NCBI GenBank assembly: GCA_017431145.1
Contig: JAFRLQ010000135.1
Coordinates: 62,001 to 126,000 of the forward strand
Source of the DNA: Clostridia bacterium
Lineage (GTDB): Bacteria; Bacillota; Clostridia; Christensenellales; Maliibacteriaceae
DNA: 64,000 nt
Direction: 5' to 3'
Below, one piece after another: positions 43,579 through 51,432 of this stretch. Under the pieces are notes generated by a model. The model was not told the DNA's origin and did no database searches. It worked only from the letters and a program-made list of their open reading frames with translations. Position 1 is the first letter of the stretch. Every line of letters starts with the position of its first letter. A program made the position numbers and the translations under genes.

Positions 43579-44061
43579 ATGAAAAAGCAAACCACGCCAA
43601 TACAGGATTCTACTTCTCAGGAGCTGCGAAAGGCAAATGAGATGCGCGGATTGTGGTACTACCAGCTTGTTCAAAGCGCAGCAGCATACGGTCTCGACAA
43701 GGAAACATTTGCCCGAGGCGCAATAAGAAAACTCGGTAATCTCTACCGGAATAATTATCCTGATACAGACAGCGTACCTGAATTCATGGGATCTTTTTTA
43801 ACGGATCATAATTTAAAGCAGTTTCGGATGGAGCTGGTTGATTTGACAGATGAAGAAGCTGTCGTCCATTTCCACTATTGTCCTATGTTCGGCGCGTGGT
43901 GCCAGCTGACAGAAGATCAGGATGAGATCTATCTGATCTGTGACTGTGCAATGGATGTGGATCGCGGAGTTTTTGATCTCTATGAACACATCGGTTTCAG
44001 GCTTGAAAAGGCAATCGCTTGCGGCGACGAAGTATGTGAACTCCATTTTATTAAAAAATAA
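43579..44061 (+). CDS. ATC-hydrolase-like protein, copy 1
   Basis: 160 residues resembling the L-2-amino-thiazoline-4-carboxylic acid hydrolase family. The layout EMRGLWYYQLVQSA...GLDKETFARGAIRKLG, then VVHFHYCPMFGAWCQL, then LICDCAMDVDRGVFD and the C-terminal IACGDEVCELHF fits that family. Some members of this family open a thiazoline ring in cysteine formation, but most are uncharacterised. It is followed by a diverged second copy. Confidence 0.7.
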   Translation: MKKQTTPIQDSTSQELRKANEMRGLWYYQLVQSAAAYGLDKETFARGAIRKLGNLYRNNYPDTDSVPEFMGSFLTDHNLKQFRMELVDLTDEEAVVHFHYCPMFGAWCQLTEDQDEIYLICDCAMDVDRGVFDLYEHIGFRLEKAIACGDEVCELHFIKK

Positions 44062-44082
44062 AAAGAAAAGACGGTGGAAAAA

Positions 44083-44574
44083 ATGATTAAGAATTCACCC
44101 CAAAAATACATTGATGAATATAATGTGGATTCCGTCAGAGGCGCATACGAAAATGCCGCCAGATGGTATTACTATCTTGCTAAAGAGGGACTCGCTTCCG
44201 GTCTTCCAATTGAATTCGCTTATGATGCAATGCGTAAATCCGGAGACTTTTACTATGAAAAGTTTTATCAGGATGTTGAATCTGTCGATGGCTTCATCAA
44301 TCGGTATTTTGACTTCGGAATCGAAAAAGTGCATGAGGGGACAATCAAAGAATCTGACGCTGACCATGCGGAACTGGAACTCGGTTACTGCCCGTTCGTC
44401 GATGCCTGGCAGAAACTGACAGATGATGAAGAGTTAATCAAAAAACTCTGCGCCGGCTGTCTTGAAATGAAACGTTCCATGGTCAAAAAGCTCGGATTTG
44501 CTGTTGAGCAAAGCGAAGCAATTTCCAGCGGTGATGATAAATGTGTCTTCACGTTCAAAAAACAAGCCGAGTAA
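44083..44574 (+). CDS. ATC-hydrolase-like protein, copy 2
   Basis: 163 residues, a diverged tandem paralogue of the preceding gene. Matching blocks are AARWYYYLAKEGLASGLPIEFAYDAMRKSG, ELGYCPFVDAWQKL, KLCAGCLEMKRSM and SSGDDKCVFTF. The paired Cys motifs are kept (YCP and LCAGC against YCP and LICDC). The ATG has GGTGG 5 bp upstream; a GTG three codons earlier overlaps that SD. It ends 47 bp before a two-component system and may share its transcript. Confidence 0.68.
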   Translation: MIKNSPQKYIDEYNVDSVRGAYENAARWYYYLAKEGLASGLPIEFAYDAMRKSGDFYYEKFYQDVESVDGFINRYFDFGIEKVHEGTIKESDADHAELELGYCPFVDAWQKLTDDEELIKKLCAGCLEMKRSMVKKLGFAVEQSEAISSGDDKCVFTFKKQAE

Positions 44575-44621
44575 GTGGTTTCTACTGCTTCCAGAACAAA
44601 TGAAAACACCGGAGAGAATAG

Positions 44622-45299
44622 ATGCGGATCCTTTTAGCCGAAGATGAAAAATCCTTATCACGCGCTCTAGTCGTTATATTGCAGAAAAGCAATTATTCAG
44701 TCGATGCTGTTGACAACGGCCTTGATGCTTTGGATTATGCCTCTGTTGGAAACTATGACTGCATCGTGCTTGATATCATGATGCCGAAACTTGACGGGAT
44801 CTCTGTCCTCAAAGAAATCAGAAACCGCAGGTTAAGTGTTCCGGTTCTCATGTTGACAGCAAAAAGCGAAATCGACGATAAGGTTCTTGGGCTCGATTCC
44901 GGTGCCAATGATTATTTAACAAAGCCTTTTGATACGAAGGAACTGCTCGCACGTATCCGCGTATTAACCAGAGCCGGTTCATCGCAGACCGGTTCTCTTC
45001 TGACGTTCGGAAATACGCTGCTGAATCAATCCACTTATCAGCTTTCAACAGAAACCGGTTCAGTCGAGTTATCAAACAAAGAATACCAAATGCTTGAAAT
45101 GCTGTTTATGAATCCAGGCAATATTCTCTCATCAGAATTGTTTATAGAACACATATGGGGGCTTGAAAGCGACACCGAAACAAACACAATATGGGTGTAT
45201 ATCTCAAATTTAAGGAAAAAAATGCAGTCGATCAAATCTAACGTAGCGATTAAAGCTGTACGCAATATGGGATATAAGGTTGAGGTAAACAATGATTAA
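44622..45299 (+). CDS. OmpR-family response regulator
   Basis: 225 residues. The receiver domain has the acidic pocket (EDE at 7-9) and phospho-acceptor Asp51 (VLDIMMPKLDG); Lys of MLTAKSE is conserved. The C-terminal winged-helix domain (about 125-222) ends in the typical VYISNLRKKM...IKAVRNMGYKVE. The SD GGAGAG precedes the ATG. It overlaps the histidine kinase gene by 8 bp. Confidence 0.95.
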   Translation: MRILLAEDEKSLSRALVVILQKSNYSVDAVDNGLDALDYASVGNYDCIVLDIMMPKLDGISVLKEIRNRRLSVPVLMLTAKSEIDDKVLGLDSGANDYLTKPFDTKELLARIRVLTRAGSSQTGSLLTFGNTLLNQSTYQLSTETGSVELSNKEYQMLEMLFMNPGNILSSELFIEHIWGLESDTETNTIWVYISNLRKKMQSIKSNVAIKAVRNMGYKVEVNND

Positions 45300-46548
45300 C
45301 AAAATAAGGCTCCGTTTTATTCTGATTTCTTTTCTTGCCGTTTTTATCGTATTATCTCTCATTATTTCCGCAATTAACATTTCAAACTATTCAAACATCG
45401 TCAGAAACAAAGACAATCTTATTCATATGCTCGCTGATAACGGCGGTCAATTCCCCGCAAGTATTCCTAAGTCCGAGAGTCCGTTTCAGCCCGGATCGGA
45501 ATCCGAATCCATGAGAAGAAGAAATGAATCAGAATTGCCCTTTGAAACACGTTATTTCAGTATACAGTATGACAATGCAGGAACCATCCTATCCTGTGAT
45601 CTCGAAAACATCGCTGCGATCAGTTCGGCTGACGCTGAGGGCCTTGCCGATACTGCTTTAAACAAAACTTCTTCATCCGGGTTTATTAAGGATTATCGCT
45701 ACATAAAGCACAAAACAAATGAAGGTTTACTGATCGTTTTTCTGGACTGTTCAAGAGACCTGTCCATCTTTAGATCATCTCTTTTGTCAAGTGTTCTTGT
45801 GTCCGCAGGCGGTTTACTGGCGGTTGCTGTGCTGATACTCCTGCTCTCAAAAAGAGCAGTTCGCCCAATCAGCGAAAGCTATAATCGTCAAAAACAGTTT
45901 ATTACGGATGCCGGTCATGAGATCAAAACACCTCTGACCATTATCAACGCTGACATTGATGTGCTGGAACTTGAAAACGACCTTACCGGAAACGAGTGGA
46001 TCAATGATATCCGAAATCAGACAAGGCGCATGACTGAACTGACAAACGAATTGATCTTTCTTTCAAAAACAGAGGAGTTTTCCAGTACCGGTGCTTTCTC
46101 CGCGAATGACATTTCCGTGATCTTTGAAAAAGCCATTGACTCTTTTCATTCTCGTGCATTACTGAAAGATCAAGAGTTTAAAACAAACATTGCTTCTGGA
46201 ATCACTTTTATATGCGATTATAACGAAATGGAAAGACTGTTCGAAATCCTTTTGGATAACGCCATAAAATACGCACCAGTAAAATCAACGATCGAATGCT
46301 CTCTTGCAGTTTCCGGGAAACAGGTCGTCATTGCAGTTAACAACGAGTTGCCTGTCGGCGTTTCCTGCGATCCTTTGAAACTCTTTGACCGTTTTTACCG
46401 TGCGGATTCTTCAAGGAACTCAGAAAATGGCGGTTTTGGCCTTGGGCTTTCGATTGCACAAGCTATCGTTCAACATCATAAAGGAAGCATTCGTGCTGGA
46501 TTGCCCGACGAGAATATGCTCTCCATTATGATTCACTTTCCGAAATGA
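45292..46548 (+). CDS. Sensor histidine kinase
   Basis: 418 residues. Membrane helices at about 8-29 and 164-186 enclose an extracellular sensor of about 130 residues. No clear HAMP domain is seen. The H box has His209 (FITDAGHEIKTPLT), followed by N box DNAIKYAP, DRFYR and G box GGFGLGLSIAQAIVQHH. It phosphorylates the regulator encoded just upstream. Its signal is unknown; the nearby MATE exporter and ATC-hydrolase-like genes are possible targets. Confidence 0.94.
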   Translation: MINKIRLRFILISFLAVFIVLSLIISAINISNYSNIVRNKDNLIHMLADNGGQFPASIPKSESPFQPGSESESMRRRNESELPFETRYFSIQYDNAGTILSCDLENIAAISSADAEGLADTALNKTSSSGFIKDYRYIKHKTNEGLLIVFLDCSRDLSIFRSSLLSSVLVSAGGLLAVAVLILLLSKRAVRPISESYNRQKQFITDAGHEIKTPLTIINADIDVLELENDLTGNEWINDIRNQTRRMTELTNELIFLSKTEEFSSTGAFSANDISVIFEKAIDSFHSRALLKDQEFKTNIASGITFICDYNEMERLFEILLDNAIKYAPVKSTIECSLAVSGKQVVIAVNNELPVGVSCDPLKLFDRFYRADSSRNSENGGFGLGLSIAQAIVQHHKGSIRAGLPDENMLSIMIHFPK

Positions 46549-46575
46549 CATTGTTAATACTTGCCAACGATAATC

Positions 46576-46604
46576 ATCCGTTCGCTTTATGAACGGATTT
46601 TTTA
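46576..46604 (+). terminator. Terminator of the two-component operon
   Basis: ATCCGTTC (46576-46583) and GAACGGAT (46591-46598) with a 7-nt loop, then TTTTTT. It abuts the stop codon of the convergent MATE gene. Confidence 0.88.
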
Positions 46605-48011
46605 TACTCTGATAAATAGCCAGTGTCGCGCATTGATTCTGTGAATGAGCAATGAATCCCTGATCACTGCATCAATGAGAAACGCAAGCCACGGACCAGT
46701 TGCAGAAAGATGCAGCCCCGGAAGCAGTCCATTCAGCGGATAGCAGAAAAGAAATGTACAAAGCGGACGTATAATCGCGACACTTATCAGAGAAATAAAT
46801 GCGACAAAACGAACATCCCCCGCTCCTCTGAGACATCCCGAGTATACGACGCGTCCGTTTTGTGAATAAATTGCAAATGCAACAACAATGAATGCAATCG
46901 AAGCCTCTCTGATCACCGCGGCATTTGAAGTGAATAACATCGCAAATGTCTGTCGGAATACGATTATCAAAAGAATGATCAAAACAGAAAAAACCGTCGA
47001 TACCTTGCGCGATGCCCGAGCGTAAGCCATAGCAACATCTTTTCTCTGTTCTCCCAGGCTCTGACCCACAAGAGCCGCGCCTGCTGCCGCAACACCGTCT
47101 CCCAATGTAAAAGTCAGCATTGTTACCTGAGATACAATCTGGAACGTTGCAAATGCATCTGTGCTGAGTCTTGCAATCAGAAAGGAATTAAGCAAAAAAC
47201 CGACACGGAGACATAGTGATTCCAAAACAAATGAGCTTCCGATTTTACTGACCCGGCCGATTATATCCTTGTGAAAAGCAAAGACATTTTTGAGGCTCAA
47301 ACGGATATAGTTCTTTTTTCGAAACGCCACAACAAATGCAATAACAGAACCTGTTATCAAACCAATTGCCGTTGCAATAGCTGCACCTCTTACTCCAAGT
47401 GCCGGAAAACCAAAGTGTCCTTCTATAAGCAGATAATTCAATACTACATTGACAAGGTTCGCGACAAGATTTGTCAACAGGGTGATCTTCGTCAATCCGA
47501 TTGCCCTCATCGCGGCACAGATACACAGAGACCAGGCATTAAACAGCATTGCTAATGAGATGATTCTGAAATACTGCGTGCTAAGTAAAAGCGTATCTTG
47601 ATTCGCACCTGCAAGTTTCATAAACGGCTCTGCGCAGAAAAAACCGACCAGAGTCATGAAAATCCCGAGTACCGTTACGATCATCATCGACTGACCAAAG
47701 CATTGCTTCGCTCCCTGCTGATCGCCTTCCCCTTTTCTTCTGGCGATCACGGCTGTCGTTCCGACGCAAAGAGCCTGAGCCAGAATCAAAAGAATCATTC
47801 TGGGTTGATTCGTCAATCCCACTGCAGCAATCTCTTTTGTTCCTAAACGTCCGACCATCATCGTATCAATTGATCCGATAATGCTCATCAACGCCCCTTC
47901 AAGCGCGGCAGGCCATGCTATTCGAATCAGTCTTTTATAAAGGCTTCCCAGCGAAGGATCACCGTTTGCAATATTCACATCATTAATTGCAAATAACTTT
48001 TGAAGCAACAA
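46602..48011 (-). CDS. MATE-family efflux transporter
   Basis: 469 residues with about 12 hydrophobic segments. The two-fold MatE repeat is visible: PAALEGALMSIIGSIDTMMVGRLG in the first half and VLESLCLRVGFLLNSFLIARLSTDAFATFQI in the second. It exports cationic drugs or metabolites with Na+ or H+. No in-frame ATG exists near the N-terminus; TTG with GGGGG 7 bp upstream is taken as start. The first 20 residues are soluble. Confidence 0.9.
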   Translation of the reverse strand: MLLQKLFAINDVNIANGDPSLGSLYKRLIRIAWPAALEGALMSIIGSIDTMMVGRLGTKEIAAVGLTNQPRMILLILAQALCVGTTAVIARRKGEGDQQGAKQCFGQSMMIVTVLGIFMTLVGFFCAEPFMKLAGANQDTLLLSTQYFRIISLAMLFNAWSLCICAAMRAIGLTKITLLTNLVANLVNVVLNYLLIEGHFGFPALGVRGAAIATAIGLITGSVIAFVVAFRKKNYIRLSLKNVFAFHKDIIGRVSKIGSSFVLESLCLRVGFLLNSFLIARLSTDAFATFQIVSQVTMLTFTLGDGVAAAGAALVGQSLGEQRKDVAMAYARASRKVSTVFSVLIILLIIVFRQTFAMLFTSNAAVIREASIAFIVVAFAIYSQNGRVVYSGCLRGAGDVRFVAFISLISVAIIRPLCTFLFCYPLNGLLPGLHLSATGPWLAFLIDAVIRDSLLIHRINARHWLFIRV

Positions 48012-48030
48012 CTTTCATCCCCCAAAACAA

Positions 48031-48062
48031 AAGCAAAGACATATAGTTCCATGTCTTTGCTT
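48031..48062 (-). terminator. Terminator of the LOG-PP2C operon
   Basis: A perfect 12-bp stem (48031-48042 with 48051-48062), 8-nt loop. On the minus strand it is followed by TTGTTTTG. It lies between PP2C and MATE. Confidence 0.75.
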
Positions 48063-48077
48063 ATAACAAAACACCAT

Positions 48078-49748
48078 TTACCGTGTAAGCATCTGCTCGA
48101 TAACCAAGCTGCCTTCATCAGCCACAACCGTAGCGATTCCATTACCGATCAAGCTGTCACCTTCCATGAATTCATAATCAACAACATATGTATTCTTCTC
48201 TTTATCATACACAAAACTGCTGCTGGAAACTGTGTATTGATGAGAAACATGCGCTGAACTCGGCGCTATAAAATATGTTCCGTCCTTATAAACCGCGACC
48301 GCATGACTGTTTGATGGTTCCAGAACAACATTAAAGAAATGCATCAAGATTTCATCTACTTCCTGCTGTGTGATTCTGTAACACCCATCGTTCTCAATCT
48401 CATCAAGCAACGCCAGATTTGCTTCTGTTGCCTCCAGATCTCCCGGTATGCTTACCGGTGCGCGTGAAAACTGTGAATGCTCTTCTGCGTGGCTACAGGC
48501 ATATGCAACCGCAAACATGAGCAAATCATCCGAACTGGCCTGATTGATATCAAAATGAGTAAGGCCGCAACTGACTGCTTCAGATACAAGTTCCATTACC
48601 TGATCGCTTTCGGTCAATTCCGTTTCGGGTTCATCGGCAATGATATCATCCGGGGTCAGAATCTCTGTATCGCCAACAACATCCACACTGTTCTCAACTT
48701 TTATCTGACCGCGGAAAAGCTGCTTGATGGATTCGATTCCGTCTCCGAAATTCAAAGCGATCATAACAGCGGCGCCAAGAACAAGCAGGAAGATGATTGC
48801 AAGAGCAATCGGGCGTATGATCTTCTTTCTCCCGGCAGTAAACAATCCTTCGCCTTTACGGTCCAGTTCATCCTGATTGTACCAGTTGATATCCGGTGTC
48901 TGTCTTCTCGCCCCTCTTTTTCTTTTCTTTTTCTTCGATGTTTTACCTTTTTCATTGATCGAACATCTTCTGAGAATCAGAACCATTGCGGTAATGTTGT
49001 CTTTGCCACCGTTCTTCAGTGCTTTGTTTACCAGGTTCTTTGTTGCAGTAGAAGCAGACCTGGAATCCATTACAGTCTGATAGATCTCGCTGTCCGACAG
49101 CATATCCGAAATACCGTCACTGCAAAGAAGCAGCCTGTCACCCTGTTTCGGATCGTAATCGACATATTCCGGTCTGATAATCAGATCCGTATACTGCATG
49201 CCGAGATACTTATTCAGCATATTTCTGTCGGGATGGTTCTGTGCTTCATCTTCATTGATCAATCCCATCATTTTCAAGCGGTTTACTTCGGAATGATCAT
49301 TCGTTAAGCACTTGATTCCTTTGTTGCGGATAAGATAAATTCTGCTGTCTCCGAGATATGATAATTCACACCCCTGTTCATGAAAGCATGCCATTACCAG
49401 CGTTGTGCCCATATGACCGCCCTGACCATATGTCAGAATGCCTCTGTTCGTGTCATCACAGAAAGCGTCAATATTCTGCTTCGGTTTTCCTCCGTTATCC
49501 AGTACATACTTCAGACGCTCAAGATTCTGAACCGCCAGCAAAGATGCCTCTTCGCCGTCTTTTTCGCCCCCCATACCATCGCAGACAGCATATATCTGTC
49601 TGTCATCGGTAGAAGTCTCGGAAACATAACCGCCATCCAGCAGATGATTGCGATGCAAATAAAGCCCGTTACAGAAGAAATTATCTTCATTATTCTTCCG
49701 GACTTTGCCAATATGATTCCTTACAGCAGCTTCAATCGTAAATTGCAT
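48078..49748 (-). CDS. Membrane-anchored PP2C phosphatase with outer domain
   Basis: 556 residues. A full PP2C domain (about 1-260) keeps the metal-site motifs: Asp22 (NNEDNFF), CDGMGG (56-61), GTT (114-116), LGDSRIYL, LCSDGISD (209-215) and Asp250-Asn251 (GKDNITAM). A Lys/Arg-rich segment (268-282) and one membrane helix (about 311-333) follow, then about 220 residues, predicted outside the cell, that I do not recognise. It removes phosphate from Ser/Thr proteins, probably opposing a PrkC-like kinase that is not in the window. Free bacterial PP2C enzymes are about 250 residues, so the anchored form is unusual. Confidence 0.88.
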   Translation of the reverse strand: MQFTIEAAVRNHIGKVRKNNEDNFFCNGLYLHRNHLLDGGYVSETSTDDRQIYAVCDGMGGEKDGEEASLLAVQNLERLKYVLDNGGKPKQNIDAFCDDTNRGILTYGQGGHMGTTLVMACFHEQGCELSYLGDSRIYLIRNKGIKCLTNDHSEVNRLKMMGLINEDEAQNHPDRNMLNKYLGMQYTDLIIRPEYVDYDPKQGDRLLLCSDGISDMLSDSEIYQTVMDSRSASTATKNLVNKALKNGGKDNITAMVLILRRCSINEKGKTSKKKKRKRGARRQTPDINWYNQDELDRKGEGLFTAGRKKIIRPIALAIIFLLVLGAAVMIALNFGDGIESIKQLFRGQIKVENSVDVVGDTEILTPDDIIADEPETELTESDQVMELVSEAVSCGLTHFDINQASSDDLLMFAVAYACSHAEEHSQFSRAPVSIPGDLEATEANLALLDEIENDGCYRITQQEVDEILMHFFNVVLEPSNSHAVAVYKDGTYFIAPSSAHVSHQYTVSSSSFVYDKEKNTYVVDYEFMEGDSLIGNGIATVVADEGSLVIEQMLTR

Positions 49749-49759
49749 AGCGTATTTAT

Positions 49760-50305
49760 TCAGTACCCCAGTTTTTTCGCGAGAGCATCAACCAATGCAG
49801 AAGGATCATCATGTATATAAAAAAGATCTCTTATGCTATCATGCGCAAATGATTCGTCAATGATTCCCTGAAGCATTGAAATCATTTTATCATAAAAACC
49901 GTTTGTATTGAGGACCATTATCGGTTTGTTCAGTCTTTTCAACTGCTTTAATGTCAGTACCTCAAAAAACTCATCCAACGTCCCGATTCCGCCGGGCAAA
50001 ACGATAACAGCATCAGATTTCTCATCCATTATCTGTTTTCTCTGACGCATCGACTCTGTTGTGATGATCTCGATCTCCGAATCGGAAAACAGAACTTCTC
50101 CTTTAAAAAAGCCGGGCACAATACCGATAGCAGCCCCCTTTGCGGACAATACACCACGGCAGACGGCTCCCATCATTCCTGTATTTCCGGCTCCAAAGAC
50201 CAATGTAAAACCTTTGCATGCCATTGCGGTCCCAACTTCAAATGCCGCCGCTTTGTAAACCTCTTCAACTTCTTCACTAGCCCCTGCAAAAACGCAAACA
50301 TTCAC
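49760..50305 (-). CDS. LOG-family protein (cytokinin riboside 5'-monophosphate phosphoribohydrolase type)
   Basis: 181 residues. The family motif PGGIGTLDE and the Arg/Lys cluster SMRQRKQIMDE define LOG proteins, once misnamed lysine decarboxylases. They hydrolyse N6-modified AMP, or AMP itself, to the base and ribose 5-phosphate. The start is GTG, 8 bp after GAGGA. The gene is 11 bp upstream of the PP2C gene and probably cotranscribed. Confidence 0.9.
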   Translation of the reverse strand: MNVCVFAGASEEVEEVYKAAAFEVGTAMACKGFTLVFGAGNTGMMGAVCRGVLSAKGAAIGIVPGFFKGEVLFSDSEIEIITTESMRQRKQIMDEKSDAVIVLPGGIGTLDEFFEVLTLKQLKRLNKPIMVLNTNGFYDKMISMLQGIIDESFAHDSIRDLFYIHDDPSALVDALAKKLGY

Positions 50306-50442
50306 ATTTTATATCCTCACATAATAAACATCTACTGGATTATAAATCAATCAGATATCAATATGCAACACAGCGGCCTTTGTAAACCTTGTCTTCCCGC
50401 CTGCTGTGTCTCTTAGCCCCATGACGTTGTGCTACTTTTCTG

Positions 50443-50470
50443 TTGCAAAATGTCTTTTATTTGTTATAAT
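50443..50470 (+). promoter_or_regulatory. Promoter of tRNA-Val
   Basis: TTGCAA (50443-50448), a 16-bp spacer and TATAAT (50465-50470), 11 bp before the tRNA. The remainder of the gap 50306-50442 shows no gene. Confidence 0.8.
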
Positions 50471-50481
50471 AGAGTTTGTTT

Positions 50482-50554
50482 GGGAGCATAGCTCAGTTGG
50501 GAGAGCACTTGCCTTACAAGCAAGGGGTCACAGGTTCGAGCCCTGTTGTTCCCA
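50482..50554 (+). tRNA. tRNA-Val (TAC)
   Basis: A 73-nt cloverleaf: acceptor GGGAGCA/TGTTCCC with A discriminator, D arm GCTC/GAGC, anticodon stem CTTGC/GCAAG with loop CTTACAA (anticodon TAC), T arm ACAGG-TTCGAGC-CCTGT. CCA is not encoded. Confidence 0.96.
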
Positions 50555-50558
50555 TTTT

Positions 50559-50582
50559 AACTGCCATATGGCAGTTTTTTTA
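50559..50582 (+). terminator. Terminator after tRNA-Val
   Basis: AACTGCCAT-ATGGCAGTT, a perfect 9-bp inverted repeat, runs into a run of T. Confidence 0.88.
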
Positions 50583-50613
50583 TACCAAAAAACAGTAGGT
50601 AGCGAGGTCTATG

Positions 50614-51411
50614 ATGAAAGAAAGGCGAGTCGTTGTCATATCCGGCGGTTCTTCAGGGATCGGCAAATCTATCGCTTCAGTTTTTTCTGAGGCAGGAGAT
50701 ATTGTTTATTCTCTAAGCAGAACAGGAAAATCCTCGCCCGGTATTACATCTCTTTCAACCGATGTCACTTCTGCCCAATCAGTTGACCATGCAGTAGATA
50801 TGATTATCCGTCAGGAAAAACGTATTGACATTCTGATAAACTGCGCGGGGTATGGCATCTCGGGTGCGATTGAATTTACGGATATAGAGGACTCAAAGCA
50901 ACTGTTTGAAACTGATTTCTGGGGAATGGTGCGCTTAAATGCTGCAGTCATTCCATATATGCGAACAAACAACTCCGGTCTGATCATCAACATCAGTTCC
51001 GTTGCGGCCATACTGCCCATTCCTTTCCAAGCTTACTATTCCGCAGCGAAAGCAGCTGTTACAAACTACACGCTTTCCCTCGCAAATGAATTGAAACCGT
51101 TTTCGATCCATGTTTGTGCCGTACAGCCGGGCGACGTCTCAACGGGCTTCACTTCCGCACGTAAAAAGAGCACAAAAGGCGATGATGTTTATAACGGTCG
51201 TATACACAAATCCGTTGGGAGAATGGAAAACGATGAACAGAACGGAATGGATCCGGATGTCATTGCGCGCTCTGTCATGCATATTGCAGAAAAGACACGA
51301 ATCCACCCCGTTTATACGGCAGGTGTGAAATACCGTTTTTTCATACTACTTGCCAGAGTCCTTCCATTTCGGTTCGTGAATTGGGTGCTTTACCAACTTT
51401 ACGCAAAATAA
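50614..51411 (+). CDS. Short-chain dehydrogenase/reductase
   Basis: 265 residues, classical SDR. The NAD(P) motif is ISGGSSGIGKSIA (9-21), then INCAGYG, the Ser of INISSVAA and the catalytic YSAAK. The C-terminal region is basic and hydrophobic, like the membrane-associated group of fatty-acid or acyl-ketone reductases. The start is the second of two adjacent ATGs because GAGGT is 5 bp before it (2 bp before the first). Substrate unknown. Confidence 0.9.
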   Translation: MKERRVVVISGGSSGIGKSIASVFSEAGDIVYSLSRTGKSSPGITSLSTDVTSAQSVDHAVDMIIRQEKRIDILINCAGYGISGAIEFTDIEDSKQLFETDFWGMVRLNAAVIPYMRTNNSGLIINISSVAAILPIPFQAYYSAAKAAVTNYTLSLANELKPFSIHVCAVQPGDVSTGFTSARKKSTKGDDVYNGRIHKSVGRMENDEQNGMDPDVIARSVMHIAEKTRIHPVYTAGVKYRFFILLARVLPFRFVNWVLYQLYAK

Positions 51412-51426
51412 GCAGCAGATTATAAT
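51398..51426 (+). promoter_or_regulatory. Promoter of the 615-residue protein gene
   Basis: TTTACG (51398-51403), a 17-bp spacer and TATAAT (51421-51426). The predicted start point falls on or next to the ATG at 51433, suggesting a leaderless message. Confidence 0.5.
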
Positions 51427-51432
51427 TGTGTC

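Noticed and set aside
48477-49307. Plus-strand open frame opposite the PP2C gene
   Set aside because: Antisense to the PP2C motifs and membrane segment; no independent evidence of coding.
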